From Trichothermofontia sp964536415 (GTDB taxonomy: Bacteria; Cyanobacteriota; Cyanobacteriia; B231), in assembly GCA_964536415.1 (NCBI GenBank), contig CAZHXN010000019.1:1-55569 (forward strand): DNA of 55,569 nt, written 5' to 3'. Each line of letters begins with the position of its first letter. The first letter of the stretch is position 1. Of this stretch, positions 16,559 to 25,041 are shown piece by piece. A program made the translations under genes and the position numbers. The notes under the pieces were generated by a model. That model saw only the letters and a program-made list of their open reading frames with translations. It was not told the origin of the DNA and searched no databases.

Positions 16559-17012
16559 CTAGCCACTCACCCCAATCGTAAACGCGGCCACCGCATTGGC
16601 CACCGCTTGCAAAACTGGAGACAAGACGACCACTGAAGCGGCTGCAATCACGATCGTTGTTGCTAAGCGCACCACCTGATCTGAGGCTTTCTGATAAGTG
16701 TCAAACTTGTAATTGATGTCATGCAGCTCTCGTTCAACCCGTCCCACNNNNNNNNNNNNNNNNNNNNNNNNNNNNNNNNNNNNNNNNNNNNNNNNNNNNN
16801 NNNNNNNNNNNNNNNNNNNNNNNNNNNNNNNNNNNNNNNNNNNNNNNATCGTCTTTGAGCCGTCCCACATCGTCTTTGAGCCGTCCCACATCGTCTTTGA
16901 GCCGTCCCACATCGTCTTTGAGCGACCCAAGATCTTCATGTAATGGCCGAATTACCCGCTCCAGGAGCGGTTGCAGAGCTTGTTCTAATTCACTACGCTC
17001 TTGATCCGTCAT
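16559..17012 (-). CDS. Heptad-repeat coiled-coil protein with C-terminal membrane segment, broken by an assembly gap
   Basis: Starts at the ATG 17012 (MTDQERSELEQALQ), then an acidic/amphipathic helix, then repeats of the heptad GRLKDDV encoded by exact 21-bp tandem units. After 100 N it resumes with VGRVERELHDINYKFDTYQ, a hydrophobic segment of about 25 residues rich in Val and Ala, and VSG at the end. The two halves appear in different frames only because the placeholder is 100 bases. The repeat phase is continuous across both gap edges, so the true gap should be a multiple of 21 bp, which restores one frame. The protein would be 117 residues plus seven per repeat unit missing in the gap. 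Predicted: a tail-anchored coiled coil, perhaps a scaffold or membrane tether. Function unknown. Confidence 0.75.
16748..16847. other. 100-N scaffold gap inside a 21-bp tandem repeat
   Basis: Exactly 100 N, the conventional placeholder for a gap of unknown size. It interrupts the coiled-coil gene at 16559-17012. Flanks end and begin at the repeat-unit boundary, so the gap is most simply explained by an unresolved repeat array. Confidence 0.9.
16848..16928. repeat. 21-bp tandem repeat encoding coiled-coil heptads
   Basis: Three exact units starting at 16848, 16869 and 16890 and a fourth partial one at 16911. Each reads ATCGTCTTTGAG then CCGTCCCAC on the plus strand and encodes one heptad on the minus strand. 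All three minus-strand frames and one plus-strand frame stay open through it, producing spurious ORFs. The array continues into the gap; GTCCCAC at its left edge is the end of another unit. Confidence 0.9.
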
Positions 17013-17031
17013 GAATCTCACTCAAATCTAA

Positions 17032-17104
17032 TGGAGCTAAGCGGACTCGAACCGCTGGCCCCCTCAATGCCATTGAGGTGCTCTACCAACTGAGCTATAG
17101 CCCC
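17032..17104 (-). tRNA. tRNA-Ala, anticodon GGC
   Basis: Minus-strand cloverleaf: acceptor GGGGCTA pairs with TAGCTCC, followed by discriminator A; the D arm contains AGCTCAGTTGGTAGAGC; the anticodon stem-loop is CCTCA ATGGCAT TGAGG with GGC at the anticodon; the T arm contains GGTTCGAGTCC. 73 nt, no encoded CCA. It lies between the coiled-coil gene and the PCP_red gene. Confidence 0.95.
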
Positions 17105-17200
17105 GGATTGCTGCGTATTCCATAGTGCCTTGTCGGGAGTCCCTTCGTCAAGGGGGATCGGTAAATTTCTGCGGTCGGCCCGATCGCAGATCCTCCAGTC

Positions 17201-17374
17201 CTACTCACCAAACTCCTGTTTGGCCTGCTCGTAGATCGCCACCGTCACTGCCGTGGCCCCAAACGCCGCCTGGGCAAACTTCTCGATCTTCTTGCGGGCC
17301 ATTGGACGCACAAAAAACGGGATTTCCTTCAGACGGGCTTCTGCCTCTGGGTCCCACGTCACTGCATCACTCAT
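17201..17374 (-). CDS. Small PCP_red-domain protein
   Basis: 57 residues, read directly from the minus strand (ATG at 17374, stop TAG at 17201). The sequence begins MSDAVTWDPEAEARLKEIPF and continues FVRPMARKKIEKFA. The pattern W-x-P-E-A-x-x-R-L followed by IPFFVR-MARKKIE is that of the PCP_red domain found at the C-terminus of the ChlB/BchB subunit of dark-operative protochlorophyllide reductase and as stand-alone mini-proteins in phototrophs. The stand-alone role is not known to me. Its upstream neighbour on the same strand is the DUF2079 gene. Confidence 0.85.
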   Translation of the reverse strand: MSDAVTWDPEAEARLKEIPFFVRPMARKKIEKFAQAAFGATAVTVAIYEQAKQEFGE

Positions 17375-17442
17375 CAGGTTTCGCCTCAGCTAGATTCAAG
17401 GCACGATCGCCTCCCCCGATTGTATCTTCTTGCTTCTCTCTC

Positions 17443-19203
17443 CTAACTTTCCTGCTTACCCCAAGCTGCCAAGCGCGATCGCAAATCTTGGCGCAAAGTT
17501 TCCCAGGCGGCGATCGCCGTGGGGTCGGCGACCCCACCGGCTTGCAATAACACGACGCCATCGGCATAGGCTACCACCGCATACCCTTGTTGCTGGGCCT
17601 GCTCAAAGACTGTTAGCGTTTCGGCTAATTTGGCCCGTGCGCCGGCGAACTCTAGTTGATAGGCTAAGTGCCAGAAATCCGCGATCGCGTAGTCCATATT
17701 GACCACCTGAAAGCGATCGTCGCGCACCTGTAAATGGGGTAACTGGAGAACAGCCCGTCGTCCTGACAGTTGGGGTACTAAAAACCGGGAAGCCGACACA
17801 CTGGCGGTTGCTGGAATTTGCGCTAAAACCTGGCGGATTTGACCCACATGGTGCCATTGCCGGGGCAGGGACACATAGACCCAGGGCTGAATCGAGTCCG
17901 GGATGAGGAAATACAGCGATCGATGGGGATTAGCCGTCACGGTCAACACCAGGGAGAGGGCAATGCAAGCTGCCCAAAAGCGACGGAAATGACGCGACGG
18001 TAAGCTTATGGGCATCATTTCTCCGGATGGGGTCTGGCCAGGTATGGTCGTTAGTGCAGGTCGTGCTAGCCGTTGGGACCACCACAGGATCGTCCCATAA
18101 AATAGACCTGGAATTACGGGCGTGGCATAGCGCACGTTAATTGAAAGCGCTTCGGTGCCCTGTTGCAGGAAGATTTGCAGCAATGGGAGACCCGTCATTA
18201 TCCAACTGGCTGGCGCGATCGCAGGGACAAAAGCTAGTGGTAACCAATGCCCCAGCAAATACTGTACGGTACCCCTCACAGGCGTGACCAACTCCACCAG
18301 CAGTTGCCAGGGTTGCCGCACGATCGCCGCCACGATCGCAAGCGTTGACGCATCTTCCGTCGTCACGTATTGGCCAAACCGCTCAATCATAAAACGACGG
18401 GAAATATCCGCTGAAAAGATCGGCATGACAACACCTGTGATCACCAGGATGTACCCTAAGCTCAGTCCAGCTAACCACCCGCCCCGCACAGGGTCCCGCT
18501 TGCTCAGGACCAGATAGGCCCCAATCCCCACCAGCACGACCCCCGCATCCTCCCGTACTGCTAACGTCAGGGAAGCTCCGAGCCAAAATAACCAGTCCCA
18601 GCGTTTTTCCAGGCCCAGTAACAAGCCAAAGACAAAGAGGGGCAACTGACAGGCATCATAAAAATTCCCCACCGTCGGGCCGATCACTGCATTCGCCCCG
18701 TAATAACTCGCCACTATCCAACCCGATAGCTGGGGGGATAGACGTTGACGGGCCAAGACATACAAGACTAATCCGGCTAAGGTGGCCAAAATCACTTGCA
18801 GCGTCAGTAACAGGGCTGGTGAGGGCCACAGGGCATAGAAGGGTAGCCAGAGGAGGAGGGCTGGGGTGAAGTGTTGCCCCAAGCGATGGTAATAGACCGT
18901 GGGAACTTCGCCAGCATGGATGACGTTTGTAGACAGTTGCGACGAGAGGGAACTCTGGAAAAAATGGCCGTGGAGATTATTCCAAAAAACCTGATTGAAA
19001 ATCCCCTGATCGTTACTGGTGTAAAAGCTAAAGTAGCGATGAAGCGATACTACTAGGGCCAATCCCAGGAAAATTAAGGCAAACCGTCCGACAGGGGACA
19101 GAACAGGGACGGCTCTCAGCTTCAGGTTGCGCACGACGGGATCAGGGGTAAAGGGCGGCAGATCAGCCAGGCTGGGAACTGCCCTGAGCGATCTGCCCTG
19201 CAT
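17443..19203 (-). CDS. DUF2079 polytopic membrane protein
   Basis: 586 residues with about ten hydrophobic segments (first about 42-62). The conserved DUF2079 segments are visible near the N-terminus: FYTSNDQGIFNQVFWNN, then HxGEVPTVYYHRLGQHFTPALLLWLP. DUF2079 proteins resemble GT-C glycosyltransferases in layout (acidic first loop, many helices, C-terminal extramembrane domain), so a lipid-linked sugar transferase is possible, but this is inference. The last 150 residues form a soluble domain with PATASVSASRFLVPQLSGR. ATG at 19203; a 31-bp dispersed element lies just upstream. Confidence 0.88.
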   Translation of the reverse strand: MQGRSLRAVPSLADLPPFTPDPVVRNLKLRAVPVLSPVGRFALIFLGLALVVSLHRYFSFYTSNDQGIFNQVFWNNLHGHFFQSSLSSQLSTNVIHAGEVPTVYYHRLGQHFTPALLLWLPFYALWPSPALLLTLQVILATLAGLVLYVLARQRLSPQLSGWIVASYYGANAVIGPTVGNFYDACQLPLFVFGLLLGLEKRWDWLFWLGASLTLAVREDAGVVLVGIGAYLVLSKRDPVRGGWLAGLSLGYILVITGVVMPIFSADISRRFMIERFGQYVTTEDASTLAIVAAIVRQPWQLLVELVTPVRGTVQYLLGHWLPLAFVPAIAPASWIMTGLPLLQIFLQQGTEALSINVRYATPVIPGLFYGTILWWSQRLARPALTTIPGQTPSGEMMPISLPSRHFRRFWAACIALSLVLTVTANPHRSLYFLIPDSIQPWVYVSLPRQWHHVGQIRQVLAQIPATASVSASRFLVPQLSGRRAVLQLPHLQVRDDRFQVVNMDYAIADFWHLAYQLEFAGARAKLAETLTVFEQAQQQGYAVVAYADGVVLLQAGGVADPTAIAAWETLRQDLRSRLAAWGKQES

Positions 19204-19215
19204 TGTACCGGGTGC

Positions 19216-19246
19216 GATTCTCCCGTGGAGACGCTACGCGATCGCC
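19216..19246. repeat. Dispersed 31-bp element upstream of the DUF2079 gene
   Basis: GATTCTCCCGTGGAGACGCT followed by ACGCGATCGCC; same family as 2140-2170. It occupies the ribosome-binding/promoter-side region 13 bp before the DUF2079 start. Confidence 0.65.
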
Positions 19247-19281
19247 TTGGGTAGGGAAGGGACCCGATGGCCGTCTTCCCC

Positions 19282-20226
19282 TTAGGTCAGGGCAAAGAAG
19301 GTTTCAAAAATCTGTTGACCCACCTCATTCATTTGCAGTTGCAAGTTGTCCAGGAATTCATGCAGCCCTGTTTGGATGATTTCTTCTGCGGTGATGTAGT
19401 CTAATTCCGAGCGCAGGCGTCCCAGTGCCCGCTCGGCGGGGTTGCTCCAGGTGCCGGCGGGGGTGCCGGTAATTTGGTGGAGCGATCGCTCAGCTTGGAG
19501 TAGGCAGAAGCGCATGGCCCGGGGAAACTCGCGATCTAAAACGAGAAATTCCACGACCCCGATCGGCGTAATGCGATGCTTGCGCCGTTTGCGGTACATT
19601 TCAAACGCACTGGCGGATTTCAGTAAGGCAATCCACTGCACCTCATCCATCATCGTCCCTACATCCTGCACGGATGGCAGCAGAATGAAGTATTTGACAT
19701 CCAAAATCCGGGCGGTTTTATCGGCCCGCTCCAGCAAGCGACCAATCTGCCCAAAGTGCCACCCTTCGTTATGGCTTAAGGTGGCATCCATTACCCCGGC
19801 GAACAAATGGCTGGAGAGCTTGACTTCGGTAAAAAAGTCATGGAGGGCCGATAGGGGCTGTCCAGGGGCTGCTTCGCGCACCATGAGGTAAAACTGGTTC
19901 AGTTGCTCCCACATTTCCGAAGAAATGACTTCCCGCACCGATCGCGCATTTTCGCGAGCAGAGCGCAGGCAAGAGACGATCGAGTTGGGGTAGTCCTCAT
20001 CAAAGGTGAGAAATTGGATCACATTGTCGGCATTGGCCTCACCGTAGTGTTCTTCAAAGAACTCCAGATCGCCGGTTGTCAGGACTAGCGGTTGCCATTG
20101 CTGGGCCATCCCGGCTGGGGATTCAAGCAGCAGATGCAAATTCACATCGACGAACCGGGCGATATTCTCGGCCCGCTCGACATAGCGATTCATCCAATAA
20201 ATTGAGTCAGCAACACGACTGAGCAT
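19282..20226 (-). CDS. Alpha-E domain protein (DUF403)
   Basis: 314 residues beginning MLSRVADSIYWMNRYVERAE, the diagnostic N-terminus of the alpha-helical alpha-E family. Further family segments are visible: WEQLNQFYLMVREA, HFGQIGRLLERADKTARILDVKYF and ERALGRLRSELDY. Members usually sit beside a circularly permuted ATP-grasp and a transglutaminase-like peptidase in presumed peptide-synthesis operons. Neither partner is adjacent here, so it acts with genes elsewhere or alone. Function inferred only at family level. Confidence 0.92.
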   Translation of the reverse strand: MLSRVADSIYWMNRYVERAENIARFVDVNLHLLLESPAGMAQQWQPLVLTTGDLEFFEEHYGEANADNVIQFLTFDEDYPNSIVSCLRSARENARSVREVISSEMWEQLNQFYLMVREAAPGQPLSALHDFFTEVKLSSHLFAGVMDATLSHNEGWHFGQIGRLLERADKTARILDVKYFILLPSVQDVGTMMDEVQWIALLKSASAFEMYRKRRKHRITPIGVVEFLVLDREFPRAMRFCLLQAERSLHQITGTPAGTWSNPAERALGRLRSELDYITAEEIIQTGLHEFLDNLQLQMNEVGQQIFETFFALT

Positions 20227-20457
20227 AGGACACTAAACTTGTGAAGTTGCAGCCTGACCATACCGGACTGCGGCCAGCCACCAGGGATACCCCAAGGATA
20301 GCGATCCAATCCTGCTCTTACTCTACAGGTCAGGTACAGCAATTAGTATTGCTGGGTAAGGCTGAAGGCACAGAATGGTTAGCTATTCCTGACCTACGTG
20401 GAATGGAGACCCGTTGATATTGATGTTGATATTAATTCTTTTGACCCCACCCCAGAC

Positions 20458-20643
20458 GTAGGGGCGGGTCATCCCAAAAACCTCCCGGCAAATCCACAAT
20501 CTGGATAAACCCGCCCAGATCACCGCTTGCTAATTAACCCCCATCTGTGATCGCTAACCAATCTGTAATCGTCTCCCAGCCAGAGGGCAGGTTTATTCAG
20601 ATCAGCACCTTGCGTCAGATTCCTGGGCAAAACCTGCCCCTAC
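20458..20643. repeat. Inverted pair of GTAGGGGCGGGT repeats
   Basis: GTAGGGGCGGGT at 20458 and ACCTGCCCCTAC ending at 20643 form outer arms. Inside, GGATAAACCCGCCCAGATC and GGGCAGGTTTATTCAGATC are related to each other in opposite orientation. The structure looks like two copies of a roughly 65-bp element facing each other in the 455-bp space between the alpha-E and map genes. Nothing else is recognised in that space. Confidence 0.6.
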
Positions 20644-20681
20644 AAATGGGTAGGCATTTTTTTTGTGGGGGGGCTAGGTCC

Positions 20682-21512
20682 CTACACCTGAGTGCGATCG
20701 GTCAAAATTTCATAGCCCGTCTCGGTGACCAGAACTGTATGCTCAAATTGCGCCGACAGAGAGCGATCGACCGTCACCACGGTCCAGCGATCGGCGAGGG
20801 TACGGGTGTATTTGGACCCGGCATTGAGGATGGGTTCGATCGCCAGCGTCATTCCAGCTCGGAGCTTAACATTAGGCAGGTCATGGGTCCGGAAGTTGAA
20901 CACGGCAGGTTCTTCGTGCAAGTTGCGACCAACGCCATGCCCGGTATAGTCTTCGACCACTTTGAACCCTTGGGACTTGGCGTAATCTTCAATCGCCCCA
21001 GCAATATCAAGCAAGTAATTCCCCGCCTTGACCTGTTCGATGCCCTTGTAGAGAGCGGTTTCGGCAGCCTGCATAAGCTTGGCAGCAGCTGGAGTGACAG
21101 TACCAACCGCGATCGTGATGCAGGAATCGCCATGAAAGCCTTGGAAATAGGCACCCGTATCAACTTTGAGTAAATCACCGGCCCAGATCTGCTTGCGGCG
21201 GCTGGGGATGCCGTGGACAACTTCGTTGTTGATCGAGGTACACAGGGAGGCGGGAAAACCGTGATAACCCTTGAAGCTGGGGGTTGCACCGAGTTCCCGT
21301 AACCGCTGTTCAGCATAAGCATCCAGGTCAGCTGTGGTCATCCCCGGTTCGACGCGATCGGCAATTTCCTTGAGGACCGTAGCTGCAATGCGACCGGCCT
21401 GTCGCATAATCTCAATTTCGCGGGCGGATTTAATTTCAACCCGTTGGCGCTGAGCCGTTAGGCGGGGGGGCGCAGCCGGGGTGGCCAGAAGGTTACTCAA
21501 GAGGTTTTTCAT
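20682..21512 (-). CDS. map: Methionine aminopeptidase, type I
   Basis: 276 residues. Removes the initiator methionine from nascent proteins. Metal ligands are in VDTGAYFQGFHGDSC (two Asp), GHGVGRNLHEEP (His), IEPIL (Glu) and FEHTVLVTE (Glu), in the normal order. About 25 residues precede the catalytic core, a mild N-terminal extension common in cyanobacteria and plastids. Chromosomes often carry several map copies; which paralogue this is cannot be decided here. Confidence 0.95.
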   Translation of the reverse strand: MKNLLSNLLATPAAPPRLTAQRQRVEIKSAREIEIMRQAGRIAATVLKEIADRVEPGMTTADLDAYAEQRLRELGATPSFKGYHGFPASLCTSINNEVVHGIPSRRKQIWAGDLLKVDTGAYFQGFHGDSCITIAVGTVTPAAAKLMQAAETALYKGIEQVKAGNYLLDIAGAIEDYAKSQGFKVVEDYTGHGVGRNLHEEPAVFNFRTHDLPNVKLRAGMTLAIEPILNAGSKYTRTLADRWTVVTVDRSLSAQFEHTVLVTETGYEILTDRTQV

Positions 21513-21664
21513 CGATCGGGTACAAGCGTTAACGAACAGGGGAATGCCACCGATGGACCAGGCTGTTGGCGGCTGACGGACGGCAAATTATTGTTATTTT
21601 AACGATCCGATTGGCATATTTGTGCAACTCAGTAGATCGAGCTATTTAGACTGAAGTATCGCCA

Positions 21665-21800
21665 ATTGCCCTCACCCCCAGCCCAGCCCCCCTGGCCCCC
21701 CGCGAACGGGGGGTTGGGGCGAGGGGAGCAAGATCAGTCCCCCTTCTCCCGGCTTGGGAGAAGGGGTTAGGGGATGAGGGTCTTCGGTTTAACGACACCC
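21665..21800. mobile_element. MITE-like element, family B
   Basis: Begins ATTGCCCTCACCCCCAG and ends GATGAGGGTCTTCGGTTTAA then CGACACCC, with an internal CCCCCCGCGAACGGGGGG palindrome and CTTCTCCC/GGGAGAAG arms. Other copies: 33506-33725 (inverted, with an insertion), 53112-53248, and a partial at 45728-45818. It has no coding capacity. It shares C/T-rich modules with family A but has different ends. Confidence 0.65.
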
Positions 21801-21835
21801 ACCGACTGAGTGCAGCGCATAATTACTTATGCAAT

Positions 21836-21954
21836 GTTTGTAGTGCTGGCTTTAGCCAGCAACAACTAAAGTCGTTACGACGAACGTGATGAACAAGGTG
21901 TACGGTTTGTAATACTGGCTTTAGCCAGCAACAACTAAAGTCGTTACGACGAAC
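21836..21954. repeat. Two direct copies of a 50-bp element with a GGCTTTAGCC palindrome
   Basis: Copies at 21836-21885 and 21905-21954 differ at only one or two positions. Each contains CTGGCTTTAGCCAG, a 14-bp perfect palindrome, then CAACTAAAGTCGTTACGACG. A third copy is nested in the family B element at 33581-33623. It lies between map and the DUF255 gene, whose 3' end is at 22009. The rest of 21513-22008 holds only the family B element and no gene. Confidence 0.75.
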
Positions 21955-22008
21955 CTAATTAACCCGGTGCTGGAGTACCTGGCCTGTCCATCGCTGAGGC
22001 GCAAAGGG

Positions 22009-24087
22009 CTATAGCAACGATCGCGTCTGGCTTTGGGTAATTTGGGTTTGTAATTGGGCTTCGGTTTGGGCCGGTTCTTTGCAGCTTAAGCCTTGACAGA
22101 CTAAGGCGATCGCATCTACCGGCAAGTGGGGTTCTCGTTTCAATACCGCCGTGGGTAGATATTGGTGAGCCAGGGCAGCGAGACGATCGGGCGTGGCACG
22201 GATCAGGGTGTAGTGGTAATACCAATCCAGGGCGCTGATCAGGCTGGGACAACTGCGAGCTTGGTTCGTGATCGCGCTAGCAAAGGCTTGGAGTCCCTGC
22301 TCGGCCCGCTCCAGGTATTGCAAATCTTCGGTGAGTAAGGACAAACGGATCAGGTTGGCGATCGCGATCCCATTGGCTGCCGGCGTGGCATTATCGGCAT
22401 AACTGCGCTCCCGAACCAACAGATCGGCGCTGGCATCGCTGGCCGCGTTGTAGTAGCCGCCCAGTTCCCCACTCCAGAGAAATTCATCAAACTCCTGCTG
22501 AAGGTCCACAGCCTGATCTAACCAGTCAAGGCCGGGGGTGAGTAGTTCGGTCGTATCACCGCGAGTGACCTGGTGGAGATCAAGCAAGGCTTTGATTAAA
22601 AGGGCATAATCTTCTGACTGGGCCAAAACTGAGGCTTGACCCTCATAGTTGAGGCGATGCAAACGCCCGCCGATCCGCTGGCGATCGCAGATAAACTGGG
22701 CCGCCCGCACCGCCAGTTGCCAGTAGGTCGGTTGCTCGAAAACGGCATAGGCCCGCGCCAGACCGGAAATCATTAGCGCATTCCAGGCCACAATCATCTT
22801 AGTATCGGTTACGGGCGGGATGCGCCCCGGCCAGGGGTGGGTTTTGGCAGTGTGGTTATCCTGGGCGGGAGGAAAGGTGGCCAAGTCAGCTGCGGGACGG
22901 CCATAACGGGCCACAAAGAGTTTGGCAAGGGCTTGTTCCGTTTCCGGGGTCAAGGTACCTGGATAGCGGCATTGCAGAACATTTTTGCCCTCAAAGTTAC
23001 CAGACTGGCTGACGGTAAATTGCTCACCCAGCGCAGCCAGTTCAACAGGGGTCAGTAGACCCTCCAGATCAGCATAGGACCAGACATAAAAAGCCCCTTC
23101 TTCAGGTTCGGCATCACTGGGAGTGACGAAACTGTCAGCATCCTGGGCGGCGTAGAAATAGCCTGCGGGGGCGGTCATTTCCCGTTGCAGCCAGCGGACA
23201 GTGAGGGCGATCGCCCGTTCAAAGGCGGGTTCTTGTATCCCAGCACTCCAGAGGTTGGCCAAATACTCCACGATTTGGCCGTTGTCGTAGAGCATTTTTT
23301 CAAAATGGGGCACAGTCCAGGTCGGGTCCACCGTATACCGATGGAAGCCCCCGCCAACATGATCAAAAATCCCCCCCAGCGCCAGCGCCAGTCCCCGCTC
23401 CCGACAGACAGATTGGGGGTCATGCTTGAGGTCTAGCTTAAACCGGGTAGCCCGCAGGGTAGTTTCGGCATAGGGAATCATGGGAAAGCTATTGCCAAAG
23501 CTGCCCGCTCCGACAATGCTAACGCTGGTGGCTAAGCCCGCCTGAAGCTGCTGGGGGGTCAGGGTTATGTCCGTGGGAAGTTGGTTGGCTTGCTGAAGGT
23601 GGGTGACGATTTGGGTTTTGATTGAGGTCAGTTCCGTGGTTTCCGTGTCGAAGTAGCGGCGCACGGCCTGCAAGACTTGCAAAAAGCCCGGTCGCCCATA
23701 GCGAGGTTCTAGGGGGAAGTAGGTTCCCGCATAGAAGGGCACCCGATCGTCGGGGGATAAGAAGACATTCAGTGGCCAGCCCCCTTGCCCCGTCATCATT
23801 TGCAGCGTTTGCATATAGATGCTATCCAGGTCGGGACGTTCTTCACGATCGACCTTAATCGGCACAAAATGGGCGTTCATGTAGGCGGCAATGTCCGGAT
23901 CTGAAAAGGCTTCCCCTTCCATGACCGTGCACCAGTGGCAACTGGAATAGCCGATCGACAGAAAAATCGGTTTATGCTCTTGCTGGGCCTTGGCTAGGGC
24001 TTTCTCACACCAGGGCCACCAGTCGATCGGGTTTTCAGCGTGTTTACGGAGATAAAGGCTGGCAGACTGGGCAAGGCGATTGGTCAT
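22009..24087 (-). CDS. DUF255/YyaL-type thioredoxin-like protein
   Basis: 692 residues, the normal size of this family (homologous to SPATA20). The N-terminal domain (about 1-160) has a thioredoxin-like fold with SIGYSSCHWCTVM, a CxxC-like motif (Cys-His-Trp-Cys), and the conserved MTGQGGWPLNVFL. The remainder resembles an alpha/alpha six-barrel (glycosidase/epimerase-type) with HVGGGFHRYTVDPTWTVPHFEKMLYDN. The family has no well-established substrate; redox sensing or sugar epimerase roles have been suggested. ATG at 24087. It is followed in the upstream direction by the DUF2141 gene on the same strand. Confidence 0.93.
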   Translation of the reverse strand: MTNRLAQSASLYLRKHAENPIDWWPWCEKALAKAQQEHKPIFLSIGYSSCHWCTVMEGEAFSDPDIAAYMNAHFVPIKVDREERPDLDSIYMQTLQMMTGQGGWPLNVFLSPDDRVPFYAGTYFPLEPRYGRPGFLQVLQAVRRYFDTETTELTSIKTQIVTHLQQANQLPTDITLTPQQLQAGLATSVSIVGAGSFGNSFPMIPYAETTLRATRFKLDLKHDPQSVCRERGLALALGGIFDHVGGGFHRYTVDPTWTVPHFEKMLYDNGQIVEYLANLWSAGIQEPAFERAIALTVRWLQREMTAPAGYFYAAQDADSFVTPSDAEPEEGAFYVWSYADLEGLLTPVELAALGEQFTVSQSGNFEGKNVLQCRYPGTLTPETEQALAKLFVARYGRPAADLATFPPAQDNHTAKTHPWPGRIPPVTDTKMIVAWNALMISGLARAYAVFEQPTYWQLAVRAAQFICDRQRIGGRLHRLNYEGQASVLAQSEDYALLIKALLDLHQVTRGDTTELLTPGLDWLDQAVDLQQEFDEFLWSGELGGYYNAASDASADLLVRERSYADNATPAANGIAIANLIRLSLLTEDLQYLERAEQGLQAFASAITNQARSCPSLISALDWYYHYTLIRATPDRLAALAHQYLPTAVLKREPHLPVDAIALVCQGLSCKEPAQTEAQLQTQITQSQTRSLL

Positions 24088-24174
24088 AGGTCCACTTCGG
24101 AATGGCTAGCCGGTAAAATTACGGTTCTTAGCAGTCTACCGCTTTCCTGGCTATGCGTTGGTATGGGGGATCGC

Positions 24175-24636
24175 CTAATCCAGGGAGTAGCGGACTTGCA
24201 GGGTAATGGGGGTTGCACCAGCCACGAGGACCATCGCGTTTCCGAATTGGGGGGGACCTGTGCGGACGGGGGCATTATTGGAAAAGCCAAAGCCTTCGCT
24301 GGGGATACCCAATCCTCCCCGATTCAAGACCCCATCCTGATTACGATCGTGAAACAGGCTAACGGCATAGCTGCCCACGGGTAGGTCTGCAAAGGTCACC
24401 ACGATCGGGGCATCCTCGGGTAGCTCAGCGAGGCGTAAACATTGCCGTGCTTTGGCTTTCTCGCGATCGTGGGGGAAGCCATCGGCACGATCGAAGAGGT
24501 TTAAGCACACATCCCCAGTGCGATCGCGCAGGCCAACGATTTCCACCTGGAGGCTACCCGTAAAGTTTTGAGCCATCGCCATTGGCACTAACCCACCCCA
24601 AACCAGGGGCATAGACAACACCAGGCAACGACTCAT
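24175..24636 (-). CDS. Exported DUF2141 protein
   Basis: 153 residues from the ATG at 24636. A GTG six bases further upstream is in frame, but the AAAGGTGG ribosome-binding sequence overlaps it and fits the ATG only loosely. A signal peptide (hydrophobic to about residue 22, ending AMAQ) is followed by a beta-rich domain with the DUF2141 hallmarks VCLNLFDRADGFP, FADLPVGSYAVSLFHDRNQDGVLN and GIPSEGFGFSNNA. Predicted periplasmic or outer-surface protein; the DxNxDG segment may bind calcium. Function unknown. The stop is 87 bp from the DUF255 start, same strand. Confidence 0.88.
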   Translation of the reverse strand: MSRCLVLSMPLVWGGLVPMAMAQNFTGSLQVEIVGLRDRTGDVCLNLFDRADGFPHDREKAKARQCLRLAELPEDAPIVVTFADLPVGSYAVSLFHDRNQDGVLNRGGLGIPSEGFGFSNNAPVRTGPPQFGNAMVLVAGATPITLQVRYSLD

Positions 24637-24642
24637 ATCCAC

Positions 24643-25005
24643 CTTTCGGGATAGCCACAGCTACAGAAGAAAAGCGACATAAGAAAAAAAATACTCAGCA
24701 AAAGACTGGAGATACATGAAAATATCGAAATGCCAAAGATGTCTAACTGCTCTAGATCAACCCTGGCAACCGCAACCAATTTATAGTTTGCCCCTAAACG
24801 TAGGGTTATTGAGGGCTATTATCATAGCGCATAGATCCAACCACTGTTGTAGATGCAGATCGCATTTGAATCTGAAATAAAAATTTACATTTGTTGCGCC
24901 AGCGTTCACGACTTTTTCACGGAAATAAGCTCAGTTCAGTGGGAGGAGTGGGCAACTAGTCACAACGAGCACAGCTTACTTGGGGATTTAAATTGTCCGA
25001 AAAAC
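24643..25005. other. AT-rich intergenic region, no gene recognised
   Basis: Markedly richer in A/T than the surrounding genes. The only plus-strand ORF longer than 60 codons (24853-25065) resembles nothing and runs into the promoter and leader of the next gene, so it is not called. It probably contains upstream control sequence for the divergent DUF2141 and DUF4347 genes. Confidence 0.5.
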
Positions 25006-25035
25006 TTTACTTTCGATCGCGTAACTCCGTATAAT
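25006..25035 (+). promoter_or_regulatory. Sigma-70-like promoter of the DUF4347-RTX gene
   Basis: A consensus -10 box TATAAT at 25030-25035 and TTTACT at 25006-25011 as a weaker -35, spaced by 18 bp. The -10 sits in the loop of an AACTCC/GGAGTT inverted repeat (25023-25028 and 25039-25044). Transcription would begin near 25042, leaving a leader of about 218 nt before the GTG start. Confidence 0.5.
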
Positions 25036-25041
25036 CATGGA

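Noticed and set aside
16848..16928. CRISPR array
   Set aside because: The 21-bp units are contiguous without spacers and encode heptads; no cas genes in the window.
16713..16943. Plus-strand and second-frame ORFs with repeated IVFEPSH or MWDGSKT
   Set aside because: A 21-bp repeat without stops in several frames creates them automatically; only the heptad frame joins sensible flanking protein on both sides.
16559..17021. Reading the coiled-coil gene as two frame-shifted pseudogene pieces
   Set aside because: The frame change is produced by the arbitrary 100-N placeholder; repeat phase predicts a multiple of 21 bp and one frame.
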